From positions 1-64,000 of the forward strand of contig NZ_VTPX01000002.1 of assembly GCF_008298015.1 (NCBI RefSeq): a DNA stretch of 64,000 bases, written 5' to 3'. The notes under the pieces are model-generated. The model saw only the letters and a program-made list of their open reading frames with translations, searched no databases and was not told where the DNA came from. Shown here piece after piece: positions 35,394 through 43,544 of this stretch; positions within the stretch are counted from its first letter, which is position 1, and every line of letters begins with the position of its first letter. The translations under genes and the position numbers were made by a program. Source of the stretch: Salinicola corii. Its GTDB lineage: Bacteria; Pseudomonadota; Gammaproteobacteria; Pseudomonadales; Halomonadaceae.

Positions 35394-35702
35394 ATGGAAA
35401 CGATAAGTGCGTTGCAGGGGTTACTGGGCGGTGCAGTCGTTACTACGTTTATCGGTTACCGGCTCGTCTGGCGACGCCACATGCCGCTATTCGAATCCTG
35501 GTTTCAGTTGCCCATCCGCCGTGACCTCGATACCCGGCTGTTGGGCGCCGCCACGCTCTTCGGCATCGGCTGGGGGCTGACCGGTTACTGCCCGGGGACC
35601 GATGGTCGCCTCGCTGGCGGGGCTGAGCTGGCCGCTGGCGCTGTTCTGGTCGCCATGGTGGCTGGGTGGTGGCTGGCCCGTCGGTGCTCGTCCGCTCATT
35701 GA
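35394..35702 (+). CDS. YeeE/YedE half protein (DUF6691-type), sulfur transport
   Basis: This 102-residue membrane protein has three or four helices and the motif G-I-G-W-G-L-T-G-Y-C-P-G, whose cysteine is the thiosulfate/sulfur-handling residue in YeeE proteins. After C-P-G the family normally continues P-x-x-x-x-L; here the frame reads T-D-G-R-L, while the +1 frame reads P-M-V-A-S-L-A-G-L for about ten codons (35597-35630). A pair of compensating indels, or lineage variation, could explain this. The second half protein usually found with it is absent. It fits the preceding sulfur genes. Confidence 0.7.
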   Translation: METISALQGLLGGAVVTTFIGYRLVWRRHMPLFESWFQLPIRRDLDTRLLGAATLFGIGWGLTGYCPGTDGRLAGGAELAAGAVLVAMVAGWWLARRCSSAH

Positions 35703-35778
35703 TCGTCGAACTCATCCTGACATCATCGCCGTTTGCCAAACTGTGGCGGGAGCGGGTCGGGTAGAATAAGGGAGGGGC

Positions 35779-36474
35779 ATGCGCGTACTACTCGTCGAGG
35801 ACGATGCGCCGGTGGCGGCAGGCATCGAAGCGGGGCTGGCGCTGAGCGACTTCGTCGTCGATACCGTGACCACGCTGGATGGTGCACGCGGGGCGCTGGC
35901 CGCGATCGACTACGATGCCGTGGTGCTCGATCGCCGTCTGCCTGATGGCGATGGCCTAACGCTGCTGCAACAGTGGCGTCGTGCGTGCGTTGCCACGCCG
36001 GTGCTGATGCTGACGGCGAAAGATGCCGTGGCCAGCCGTGTCGAAGGGCTGCAGGGCGGGGCCGACGACTATCTGATCAAACCGTTCGATCTGGATGAGT
36101 TGACGGCGCGCCTGCAGGCGCTGTTGCGCCGAACCGCCGGGCAGGTCGACCGTTCCCTTCGCCACGGGCGCCTGGCGCTGGATCCCGTCGCTCGCAGCGT
36201 GACGCTGGATGGCGCTCCGGTGGCGCTGGTACGCCGCGAGCTGATGCTGCTGGAGGCGCTCATTCGCGCGCGCGGGCGAATTTTGAGCGCCGACCAGTTG
36301 AAGGATCGCCTCTACGGCATCGATGACGAGATCGAGAGCAATGCCCTCAACGTGCATATCTACCAGTTGCGTCGCAAGCTGGGGCGCGATGCCATCGAGA
36401 CGGTTCGGGGCATCGGCTACCGTCTCGGTGCGCTTCCCATCGACCGGCCACGTCATGGCGACACGCCCTCATGA
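35779..36474 (+). CDS. OmpR-family response regulator (QseB/PmrA-like)
   Basis: The 231-residue regulator has a receiver domain with E7-D8-D9, phosphoacceptor D51 (V-L-D-R-R-L-P-D-G-D-G) and K101 (K-P-F), plus an OmpR-type winged helix (about 128-222, ending G-I-G-Y-R-L). It overlaps the sensor kinase gene by four bases (ATGA). The signal and targets are not evident; a possible target is the DsbD/TlpA-type operon that converges from the right. Confidence 0.9.
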   Translation: MRVLLVEDDAPVAAGIEAGLALSDFVVDTVTTLDGARGALAAIDYDAVVLDRRLPDGDGLTLLQQWRRACVATPVLMLTAKDAVASRVEGLQGGADDYLIKPFDLDELTARLQALLRRTAGQVDRSLRHGRLALDPVARSVTLDGAPVALVRRELMLLEALIRARGRILSADQLKDRLYGIDDEIESNALNVHIYQLRRKLGRDAIETVRGIGYRLGALPIDRPRHGDTPS

Positions 36475-37775
36475 GCCTGCGGCTGCGTCTCGTCGCCACG
36501 CTCGGGATCACGCTGATGCTGCTGTGGGGGCTTACGGCAGCGTGGTCGATGCGAGATCTCTCGACCCAGCTCGAGCGTTCGCTGGATCAGCGTCTGGCAC
36601 AATCGGCGCGAATGGTGTCCGGCCTGCTCGATCGCGTGCCGGCGGCGGCTTGGGGTGGGGAAGTGGGCGAGACGTCGACCATCCCCGCGCTCGAGGGCAT
36701 CGCCTGCCGCGTGTCGTCGCTGCGTGGGCAGGTGGTGGCGGGCACGCACCCGGAAATGAACGATGTTCTCGCGGTCGATAACGAAGGCTACAGCTATCGC
36801 GAGCACAGCGGTCAGCGTTGGCGCGTCTATACCCTGGTCGACGACGATAAACGCATTACCGTGGCGGATCGTCTGCGGGAGCGGGAGTCGCTGCTGGCCC
36901 AGGTGCGCCGTGCGGCGTTCTATCCATTCCTGCTTGCTTCGATCGGTAGCCTGATCGCGCTGTGGTGGGGCGTGACGCGGGGGCTGTCGCCGCTTTCGAG
37001 GTTACAGCGGCGTCTGATGTCACGTGATCACGACGATCTCTCGGCACTGCCGATCCGGGGTTTGCCGGGGGAAATTCGCCCACTGATCGAGGGGTTCAAT
37101 ACCCTGCTCGCGCGCACCCGGCGCATGCTGGAGCTGGAGCAGCGCTTTACCGACGATGCCGCGCATGAACTGCGCACGCCGCTGACCGCGATTCGTACTC
37201 ATCTGCAGATCGCACGACGCGTCGATGGCGATCCACGCCGGGAGGCGATGCAGCAGGCCGAGGCAGGGGTGGGGCGGCTGACGAAGACGCTCGACCAGTT
37301 GCTGTTGCTGGCACGCATGGAGAGCGAGGAGGCCACGCGGGGGAGTGTCGCCCCCGCGCTGCTGGGCGAGACCCTGGAGGCCGCGATGGTGGAAACCGGC
37401 AGTCGTGATCGCTGCCACTGGCACGAGTCGGTCGATCGGCTCCACGTTGGGTTATCCGGGGAATTGCTGGTGATTGCACTCCGCAATCTGCTCGAGAACG
37501 CCATGCGTCACGGTTCGCCCGACACCCCGATCGGGATCGAGACGCACGCGACGAATGGCATGGCCGTGATCGACATCGTCAACCAGGGCGAGACCATCCC
37601 GCCCGAGCAGATCGCCCGCCTGACGAAGCGCTTTCATCGCGGCAATCATCCGCGGGGCTGCGGTCTGGGGCTCTCCATCGTCGAGGCGATCGCCACACGG
37701 GCCGGCGGGAGCGTGCGGCTCGCCTCCGGCGATGGTATCGGACTGCGGGTCACGCTCTCGCTGCCCCTGGCCTGA
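36471..37775 (+). CDS. Sensor histidine kinase (QseC/PmrB-like)
   Basis: The 434-residue kinase has TM1 at about 8-27, a ~120-residue periplasmic sensor, TM2 at about 150-168, then HAMP, the H-box A-A-H-E-L-R-T-P-L (H232) and the ATPase boxes N-L-L-E-N-A-M-R-H-G and G-C-G-L-G-L-S-I-V. It phosphorylates the regulator encoded just upstream. The last codons and stop form one arm and the loop of a 19-base perfect hairpin (37753-37797). Confidence 0.9.
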   Translation: MSLRLRLVATLGITLMLLWGLTAAWSMRDLSTQLERSLDQRLAQSARMVSGLLDRVPAAAWGGEVGETSTIPALEGIACRVSSLRGQVVAGTHPEMNDVLAVDNEGYSYREHSGQRWRVYTLVDDDKRITVADRLRERESLLAQVRRAAFYPFLLASIGSLIALWWGVTRGLSPLSRLQRRLMSRDHDDLSALPIRGLPGEIRPLIEGFNTLLARTRRMLELEQRFTDDAAHELRTPLTAIRTHLQIARRVDGDPRREAMQQAEAGVGRLTKTLDQLLLLARMESEEATRGSVAPALLGETLEAAMVETGSRDRCHWHESVDRLHVGLSGELLVIALRNLLENAMRHGSPDTPIGIETHATNGMAVIDIVNQGETIPPEQIARLTKRFHRGNHPRGCGLGLSIVEAIATRAGGSVRLASGDGIGLRVTLSLPLA

Positions 37776-37797
37776 TTCGCCAGGGGCAGCGAGAGCG
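37753..37797. terminator. Nineteen-base perfect hairpin holding the kinase stop codon in its loop
   Basis: The left arm 37753-37771 (CGCTCTCGCTGCCCCTGGC) pairs fully with 37779-37797. The seven-base loop CTGATTC contains the TGA stop at 37773-37775. It separates convergent operons. No T run follows on either strand, so it may block transcription as a simple barrier, protect 3' ends, or affect translation termination. Confidence 0.6.
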
Positions 37798-37837
37798 CCG
37801 GGTTTGGCTGCGGCGTGCAAGAGCGGGACGCTGGCCG

Positions 37838-38662
37838 TCAGCGTGCGAAGCGCTCAAGACTGCGATCGAGCGTGGCACGGGAAAGCTCACCGAAGTGGGT
37901 ATCGACGAGTTGACCGTCGGTGTCGTAGTAGAGCGTGGTCGGCATGGCCATGGCGCCCACTGCCTGGCCAAAATCCATATTCGGATCGCGATAGAGGTGA
38001 TCGAGCGAGAGGGACTCCCGTTGCAGAAACGTCTCGACGGCGTCGATGCTCTCGCCCTGATTGACGAACACGAACGACACGTCGTCCCGCGCCTGCTGGG
38101 CCTGTGCCAGCATCGGCATCTCGCGACGACAGGGTGGGCACCAGCTTGCCCAGAGATTGACCACCATGGGCCGATCGGATGCTTGCAACACGGTGGTCAG
38201 GGTCACCTGTGACCCATCGAGAGCCGTCAGCGGGATCGAGGGCAGGCCCGCGCCGCGAGGCGCCGTCAGCGTCAGCGTGCCGGCCGTCACCGACCACGCC
38301 AATGCACCCGAGAGAACCGCTGCGCCCAAGGGGCGACGCGCAGTCGGCTGCCGCCAGAAACGCCAGGCCAGATAGACGAAAGCGACAGCCAGCCCCGCCA
38401 GCGGCTCGAACCCGCGATCCCGGATGTCGAGCCAGGACCAGAATGTGTCGTAGCTCTGCCAGTAGCGGGCCACGAAAACGACACGTGCGCCGATCACGCC
38501 GATCAACAGCGCATTGAATAGAAGATCGCCGACGCTGACCTGTCGACGGCGGCCCATCCAGGCACCTACGATCAGGGCGACGATCATGGCCAGGACCAGC
38601 AGAAGCTGACCCAGGCTTACGCCCAGGGGCCCTAGCGCGATACTGCGATCGAGCGGATTCAC
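37838..38662 (-). CDS. TlpA-family thioredoxin with Lgt-like membrane N-terminus
   Basis: The 274-residue protein has about four N-terminal membrane helices resembling part of prolipoprotein diacylglyceryl transferase (G-D-L-L-F-N-A-L-L-I-G, F-V-A-R-Y-W). A periplasmic TlpA thioredoxin domain with W-A-S-W-C-P-P-C-R-R-E-M-P follows (about 130-272). The fold is used for reductive thiol chemistry in the periplasm. The start is GTG 38662, overlapping the dsbD stop as GTGA, with GGAGAG seven bases upstream; no ATG lies at the right place. DsbD upstream is the likely electron donor. Confidence 0.83.
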   Translation of the reverse strand: MNPLDRSIALGPLGVSLGQLLLVLAMIVALIVGAWMGRRRQVSVGDLLFNALLIGVIGARVVFVARYWQSYDTFWSWLDIRDRGFEPLAGLAVAFVYLAWRFWRQPTARRPLGAAVLSGALAWSVTAGTLTLTAPRGAGLPSIPLTALDGSQVTLTTVLQASDRPMVVNLWASWCPPCRREMPMLAQAQQARDDVSFVFVNQGESIDAVETFLQRESLSLDHLYRDPNMDFGQAVGAMAMPTTLYYDTDGQLVDTHFGELSRATLDRSLERFAR

Positions 38663-40605
38663 GATGAGCTCTCCTCGGATTCGATGGCGCTCCGTCTGGC
38701 CTGTGCATAGCGGTCGAGAAAGGCCTCGGCATCCAGTTCGCCGATGATGCGAGCGCCGCGCTGCTCCTGACCGCCGGGGCCGAACCACATCAGGGTCGGC
38801 GGACCGACGATACCGAAGCGCTGCATGATGGCCTGGTCTTCGGTGTCATAATCCGTGACGTCGATACTCAGCCGCTGCACGCCCTGGATCGCATTCTTGA
38901 CGCTCGGGTCGCTGAACACTTCCCGTTCGATGACCTCGCAGGAGATACACCAGTCCGCGGTGAATTCGACCAGCGTCATCTGGCCGCTGTTGGCGGTTGC
39001 CTGGACACGGCGTTCGAGCGTAGCCAGATCCTTCACATCGTCGAACGCGATAGGCTCGGACCCGCGGGTATCTTCGGAGGTCGCTTCCGCACCGCTCGGG
39101 ACGTAGACTGACAGTGGCCGCCACGGATCGTGGGCGCCACCGGCGGCACCGATCAGGATCAGCGCGCTCCACAGGCCGATGATGGCAGCACCGGCTGTCG
39201 CAACCGGGGGGGAAACGCCTCCTGACCTATTGATATTCGAATCATTTCCTCTTGGATCGATGCCACGCGTCATGGCGACGAGAGAGATCGCCGCGCCTAG
39301 GCCCAGCGCGCCCCACAAGCCAAGAACGATGGCATCCGCGAGAATTCGGGCGATGAACCAGATCGCCATGCCCAGTAGTACGAAGCCGAACAGGGTCTTG
39401 ACGCGCGTCATCCAGGCACCGGGCTTGGGCAGCAACTGGCTGCCGACCGAGCCGATCAGAACCAGCGGGGCGCCCATGCCCAGGCCCAGCGCGAGCAGCG
39501 CCGCGCCGCCAAGCCACGGATTGCCGGTTTCGGCGATGAAGAGCAGGGCGCCAGCGAGCGGGGCGGTCATGCAGGGGCCGACCAGCAGGGCGGAGAGCAC
39601 CCCCATGACGGCGACGCCCTTGAAACGCCCACCGCGCTGTTTCGACAGTCCCGCATCCAGGCGTTGACGCAGCGCTCGTGGCAGTTCGAGCTCGAAGACA
39701 CCGAACATGGCGAGCGCCAGCACCACGAACAGCACCGAGAAGATGCCGATGAACCAGGCATTCTGAAACAGCATCTGTAGATTGGCGCCGGCCATGGCCG
39801 CGGCAACCCCCAGTATCGCGTAGGTCGCGGCCATGGGCAGGGCATAGGCGAGCGAGAGCACGAAGCCGGCGGCGCGCCGATTCTCCCCGTCGCGACGTTG
39901 GCCGACGATCAGGCTGGAGAGAATGGGAATCATCGGCAGTACGCAAGGCGTGAAGGTCAACAGCAGACCCAGGCCGAAGAAAACCGTCAGCGTCCAGACC
40001 CAGTTGCCACCGGCGAGCTGCGCTGCTAGCTGCTGATCTTCCGCCATCTCCGCCGCTGCTTGGGGCTGAGGCTGGGAGGTGGGACTTGGCACGACAGAGG
40101 ATGGCGTCGTGGATGACGTATTCGGCACATCGGCCGAGATATCCGTTTTCCGCGCGTCCGTGGTGTCGCTCCCCGAGGCACCGGCGACGGACTCCAGCTC
40201 GAAAGTCCGCTGCTGGGGGGGATAGCAGAGACCGGCATCGGCGCAACCTTGCCAATGAAGGGTGAGGGTATCGGCTTCCCCGGGCTGCGTAGTCATGCTC
40301 AACGCATGACGGTAGATCTCGGAACGACCAAAGTACTCGTCCTCGATTGTCTCCCCATCGGGGATCTCGAGCGGCAGTGCGCGCTCGCCGACCTGTGCGG
40401 AGAAGCTGTGGCGATAAAGATAGTAACCGGGCTCGATCTGCCAGTCGATTTCTACCGCGTCGCCGTCTTGTACCAGCGTCGGTTTGAAGGCCTGATCCGG
40501 TGGCAGGAAGTCGCCCTGTTGTCCGAACGGATCCTGTGCCACGGCCAGCGTGGCAACACCGAGCAATGCCAGCATCATGATCCACCGGACTAGCCTTGAT
40601 TGCAT
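38659..40605 (-). CDS. dsbD: Thiol:disulfide interchange protein DsbD
   Basis: The 648-residue canonical DsbD has a signal peptide, then an alpha domain (about 25-145) with the C-A-D-A-G-L-C-Y-P pair. The beta membrane core (about 200-470) has F-T-P-C-V-L-P-M-I-P and G-P-C-M-T-A-P, and the C-terminal gamma thioredoxin domain has A-D-W-C-I-S-C. It passes electrons from cytoplasmic thioredoxin to periplasmic proteins. ATG 40605 has GGAGGAG upstream. Coupled by GTGA to the TlpA-like gene. This is the second DsbD-type protein in the window. Confidence 0.92.
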   Translation of the reverse strand: MQSRLVRWIMMLALLGVATLAVAQDPFGQQGDFLPPDQAFKPTLVQDGDAVEIDWQIEPGYYLYRHSFSAQVGERALPLEIPDGETIEDEYFGRSEIYRHALSMTTQPGEADTLTLHWQGCADAGLCYPPQQRTFELESVAGASGSDTTDARKTDISADVPNTSSTTPSSVVPSPTSQPQPQAAAEMAEDQQLAAQLAGGNWVWTLTVFFGLGLLLTFTPCVLPMIPILSSLIVGQRRDGENRRAAGFVLSLAYALPMAATYAILGVAAAMAGANLQMLFQNAWFIGIFSVLFVVLALAMFGVFELELPRALRQRLDAGLSKQRGGRFKGVAVMGVLSALLVGPCMTAPLAGALLFIAETGNPWLGGAALLALGLGMGAPLVLIGSVGSQLLPKPGAWMTRVKTLFGFVLLGMAIWFIARILADAIVLGLWGALGLGAAISLVAMTRGIDPRGNDSNINRSGGVSPPVATAGAAIIGLWSALILIGAAGGAHDPWRPLSVYVPSGAEATSEDTRGSEPIAFDDVKDLATLERRVQATANSGQMTLVEFTADWCISCEVIEREVFSDPSVKNAIQGVQRLSIDVTDYDTEDQAIMQRFGIVGPPTLMWFGPGGQEQRGARIIGELDAEAFLDRYAQARRSAIESEESSS

Positions 40606-40920
40606 CAACTCCTCCTTCGCTCCTGGTTAGACGCCGACAGATTGACCCATGAGGATGAGCTGAAAATGAACCCATGCCATCGCGACTTGCAGCACATATT
40701 CATTTATTGAATATCGTTATTATTTTTAGAAATCTCGACAGGGGCAAAATGGACAAGCGCCCCTCATTGCGGTAGCTCGACTCCATGGGCTGGTTCGCGG
40801 CAAACTCGGAGCGCCGAGTTGGCGACCCCAGGTTCGCCGCACACACTCTCTGATTCCTGACTGGCTGCGATCTCGCTTGCCGGCAGTGGCCGTCCATCGC
40901 CTTCGGTGCTAAGGTCTGGC

Positions 40921-40997
40921 GGTGGGAGATGGCATTCCTCCCGAGCGGCTTTCCCGTTCGCTCGAACCACCGTCTATCGGTTAATGATGCCTGCGAG
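40921..40997 (+). promoter_or_regulatory. Fluoride riboswitch (crcB motif)
   Basis: The sequence fits the aptamer: GGGAG-ATGGCATT-CCTCCC forms the first stem and loop, GAGCG/CGCTC an extra stem, ACCG/CGGT the last stem, then AATGATGCCTGCG, whose ATGCC pairs with GGCAT in the first loop as the pseudoknot. It lies about 105 bases upstream of crcB on the same strand. Fluoride binding is expected to turn on crcB expression. The switching element downstream is not clear to me. An open frame starting inside the aptamer at 40929 is therefore not the crcB start. Confidence 0.87.
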
Positions 40998-41102
40998 GCG
41001 CTTCGGTCGAGGCGTGTCAGCAGGTGTCCGTGTTTCCTTCCTTGCTGGCTCGTCTCCTCGAGCGAATCATTTCACGAAATGGATCTATCGAGGACGTCAG
41101 GT

Positions 41103-41504
41103 ATGTGGTTGTCCGTATTGTCGATTGGGGCCGGTGCCGCGATCGGTGCGAACCTGCGATGGCTGTTGGGTATCTGGCTCAATGCTCTGTTTCCGGCGAT
41201 TCCGCCTGGCACGCTGGTGGCGAACCTGCTGGGGGCCTGGCTGATCGGTATCGGTCTCGCGCTTTTCGCGCAACTGCCCTCCTTGTCGCCGGAAGTCCGG
41301 CTATTCGTGATCACCGGCTTCCTGGGCGCGTTGACCACGTTCTCCACCTTCTCCGCCGAGATGTTCGGCAACATCCAGGCGGAACGTTACGGCATGGCGC
41401 TTCTGGGAATCGGCATTCATGTGCTGGGCTCGCTCGCCATGACCGGACTGGGCTTTTTGACCTACGGCGTCATCCAGAACCTGCTGGGAGGATCGCAACA
41501 ATGA
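41103..41504 (+). CDS. crcB: Fluoride efflux protein CrcB (Fluc)
   Basis: This 133-residue, four-helix protein has the Fluc signature G-F-L-G-A-L-T-T-F-S-T-F-S-A-E and an N-terminal G-A-A-I-G-A-N-L-R-W. Fluc channels work as antiparallel dimers that let fluoride leave the cell. ATG 41103 gives the normal length; the frame remains open upstream into the riboswitch. It overlaps the DUF190 gene by four bases (ATGA). Regulation by the fluoride riboswitch at 40921 is expected. Confidence 0.92.
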   Translation: MWLSVLSIGAGAAIGANLRWLLGIWLNALFPAIPPGTLVANLLGAWLIGIGLALFAQLPSLSPEVRLFVITGFLGALTTFSTFSAEMFGNIQAERYGMALLGIGIHVLGSLAMTGLGFLTYGVIQNLLGGSQQ

Positions 41505-41836
41505 ATCGTCTGAAAAGCGGTTACGAGGTGATATTCATCGTGCCCGAATCACGTCGGCACGGCGGCAAGCGAGTCTACGACTGGGTCGTCGAGACGGCGA
41601 AGAGCCTGGACATCGGCCGGATGACCAAGCGCAGCGATGTCGAGGGAGCCGGGGAGGATGGCAAGCTGCATTCCGCTCATTTCTTCGATCTGGCGGATCA
41701 GCCCATCGAGCTGATGTACGCGATGGACGAAGAGAAGGCGGAATGCTTCGTTGCCGCCGTCGAGGAAACTGGTGCCCCGGTTTTCTGTATCTGCCGGCCC
41801 GTCTACTTTGGTCAGTTGAACGCAAAGAACGGCTGA
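41501..41836 (+). CDS. DUF190-family protein, partner of CrcB
   Basis: This 111-residue, PII-like ferredoxin-fold protein has L-K-S-G-Y-E-V-I-F-I-V-P-E, then A-E-E-x-x-A-E-C-F-V and P-V-F-C-I-C-R-P-V. DUF190 genes are commonly coupled with crcB; a regulatory or fluoride-sensing role is suspected from that linkage only. It is translationally coupled to crcB by an ATGA overlap and lies about 98 bases before the ars promoter. Confidence 0.8.
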   Translation: MNRLKSGYEVIFIVPESRRHGGKRVYDWVVETAKSLDIGRMTKRSDVEGAGEDGKLHSAHFFDLADQPIELMYAMDEEKAECFVAAVEETGAPVFCICRPVYFGQLNAKNG

Positions 41837-41890
41837 GTTTGGTGCAACGGGTGGCTCCCGAGGGGGGTACTTTCGTTTGGTCTCTGTCTG

Positions 41891-41934
41891 ATGACACTAT
41901 TGTCATGCTTTAATGTGTCCTCTATTCTGGACAT
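41891..41934 (+). promoter_or_regulatory. ars operon promoter with two overlapping inverted repeats
   Basis: TTGTCA (41900-41905), a 17-base spacer and TATTCT (41923-41928) form the promoter. ATGACA-CTAT-TGTCAT (41891-41906) covers the -35 box and TGTCC-TCTATTCT-GGACA (41916-41933) the -10 box; one or both are likely ArsR operators. The -10 box ends six bases before the arsR ATG at 41935, and no ribosome-binding site precedes it. Confidence 0.7.
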
Positions 41935-42354
41935 ATGGAAACTAACAGTGTCATCGCCAGTTTTGCTGCCCTGTCTCAGGAGACGCGGCTCGAGGCCTAC
42001 CGGCTGCTCGTGCGTCATGAACCCGAGGGCTTGCCCGCCGGCGAGATTGCCCGTCAGCTTGGCGTGCCGCATAACACGATGTCGGCGCACCTTTCGGTGC
42101 TGGCACGGGCGGGGTGGGTCGTCTCCCAGCGTCAGAGTCGGTCGATCATCTATCGCGCCGACCTCTCGCACATGAAAGAGACGATCCGGTTCCTGGTGCG
42201 AGACTGCTGCGCGGGGCATCCGGAGGTCTGCGAGCCGTTTCTGTCTGTGCTGGGTGACTGTTCCGCTGAAGACGAACGGAACGCCGATGACATACAGAGC
42301 GCCCAAGACAAGCAGAATATCGAAGACAAGCATAACGCCAAAGACAAACAGTGA
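41935..42354 (+). CDS. arsR: Arsenic-responsive repressor ArsR
   Basis: The 139-residue winged-helix repressor has L-S-Q-E-T-R-L-E-A-Y-R-L-L and a recognition helix V-P-H-N-T-M-S-A-H-L. Three cysteines near the C-terminus (C91, C92, C99 in R-D-C-C-A-G-H-P-E-V-C) form the As(III) site typical of this ArsR type. The last ~30 residues are an unusual hydrophilic tail with repeated D-K-Q-N / D-K-H-N / D-K-Q. It heads the arsC-arsH-arsB operon. The promoter position predicts a leaderless message. Confidence 0.9.
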   Translation: METNSVIASFAALSQETRLEAYRLLVRHEPEGLPAGEIARQLGVPHNTMSAHLSVLARAGWVVSQRQSRSIIYRADLSHMKETIRFLVRDCCAGHPEVCEPFLSVLGDCSAEDERNADDIQSAQDKQNIEDKHNAKDKQ

Positions 42355-42361
42355 GAGTGCC

Positions 42362-42778
42362 ATGAACCCGACGATTTACCACAACCCTGCCTGCGGTACC
42401 TCGCGCAATACGCTGGCGATGATCGAGGCTTCCGGCGAGACGCCGGAGATAATCGAATACCTGCAGACGCCGCCCACTCGCGAGCGCCTGGTCGAACTGA
42501 TCTCGATGATGAGTATCACTCCGCGAGAGCTTCTGCGTCGCAAGGGAACGCCGTTCGAGGAACTCGGCCTCGACGATCCGGCCCTGAGCGATGACCAGTT
42601 GATCGACGCCATGATGGTGCATCCGATCCTGATCAATCGTCCGATCGTGGTCACCGACAAGGGCGCCCGGCTATGCCGACCTTCGGAGCGCGTGCTGGCG
42701 CTGCTGGCCAACCCGGTCGCGACGTTTACCAAGGAAGACGGCGAGGTCGTACGTGCCGATGGGGCGGGGCATGCGTGA
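42362..42778 (+). CDS. arsC: Arsenate reductase ArsC, glutaredoxin-dependent
   Basis: This 138-residue ArsC/Spx-fold enzyme has catalytic Cys11 in [10 protein letters not shown] and conserved arginines ([20 protein letters not shown]). It reduces arsenate to arsenite with glutathione and glutaredoxin, for export by ArsB. It begins seven bases after arsR and overlaps arsH by eight bases. Confidence 0.92.
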   Translation: MNPTIYHNPACGTSRNTLAMIEASGETPEIIEYLQTPPTRERLVELISMMSITPRELLRRKGTPFEELGLDDPALSDDQLIDAMMVHPILINRPIVVTDKGARLCRPSERVLALLANPVATFTKEDGEVVRADGAGHA

Positions 42779-43529
42779 CAAGAGTCTGTGGGATAGGGCT
42801 GTGAACGACTCCGCCAACCTCGACGATCTGCCCAATATCGACCCGGAGAAGCTGCACTCGATCGATATCGAGGCGCTGGTCGGCGCCGACGCGCCACGCC
42901 ATCCGCCGAAGATTTTGGTGCTCTACGGTTCGCTGCGCGAGCGCTCCTTCTCGCGGCTGGCCTCCGAAGAGGCGGGCCGACTGCTGCGCTGGTACGGCTG
43001 CGAAGTGCGAACCTTCAATCCCTCTGGCCTGCCACTGCCGGACGATGCCGAGGCGGAACATCCCAAGGTGCAGGAGCTGCGCGAACTCGCCGAGTGGTCC
43101 GACGGCATGCTGTGGGTCAGCCCGGAGCGCCACGGCGCCATGACCGGGGTCATGAAGGCCCAGGTCGACTGGATTCCGCTGTCGCTGGGCGGCGTTCGCC
43201 CCACTCAGGGCAAGACGCTGGCAGTGATGGAGGTCTCCGGCGGTAGCCAGAGCTTCAACGCCGTCAATCAGTTGCGGATCCTGGGGCGCTGGATGCGGAT
43301 GATCACCATCCCCAACCAGTCTTCCGTGCCCAAGGCGTTCAACGAGTTCGACGACGCCGGACGCATGAAGCCGTCGCCGCTCTATATGCGCATTGTCGAT
43401 GTCTGCGAGGAACTCGTGAAGTTCACCTGGCTGACGCGGGGAAGCTCGGCCTATCTCACCGATCGTTATTCCGAGCGGGTCGAGAGTGCCGAAGCGCTCT
43501 CGCGTCGCGTCAATCAAAGCACTCACTGA
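42771..43529 (+). CDS. arsH: ArsH NADPH-dependent FMN reductase
   Basis: This 252-residue flavoprotein has [11 protein letters not shown] (FMN loop) and [18 protein letters not shown], the ArsH signature. ArsH oxidises trivalent organoarsenicals and reduces quinones. ATG 42771 overlaps the arsC stop; ATG 42759 and GTG 42753 are alternatives with no better ribosome-binding site. Third gene of the ars operon. Confidence 0.9.
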   Translation: MRDKSLWDRAVNDSANLDDLPNIDPEKLHSIDIEALVGADAPRHPPKILVLYGSLRERSFSRLASEEAGRLLRWYGCEVRTFNPSGLPLPDDAEAEHPKVQELRELAEWSDGMLWVSPERHGAMTGVMKAQVDWIPLSLGGVRPTQGKTLAVMEVSGGSQSFNAVNQLRILGRWMRMITIPNQSSVPKAFNEFDDAGRMKPSPLYMRIVDVCEELVKFTWLTRGSSAYLTDRYSERVESAEALSRRVNQSTH

Positions 43530-43544
43530 ACGCAGGGGAATTCG

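Noticed and set aside
40929-41102. Longer start for crcB
   Set aside because: The added 58 residues overlap the fluoride riboswitch and do not resemble CrcB.
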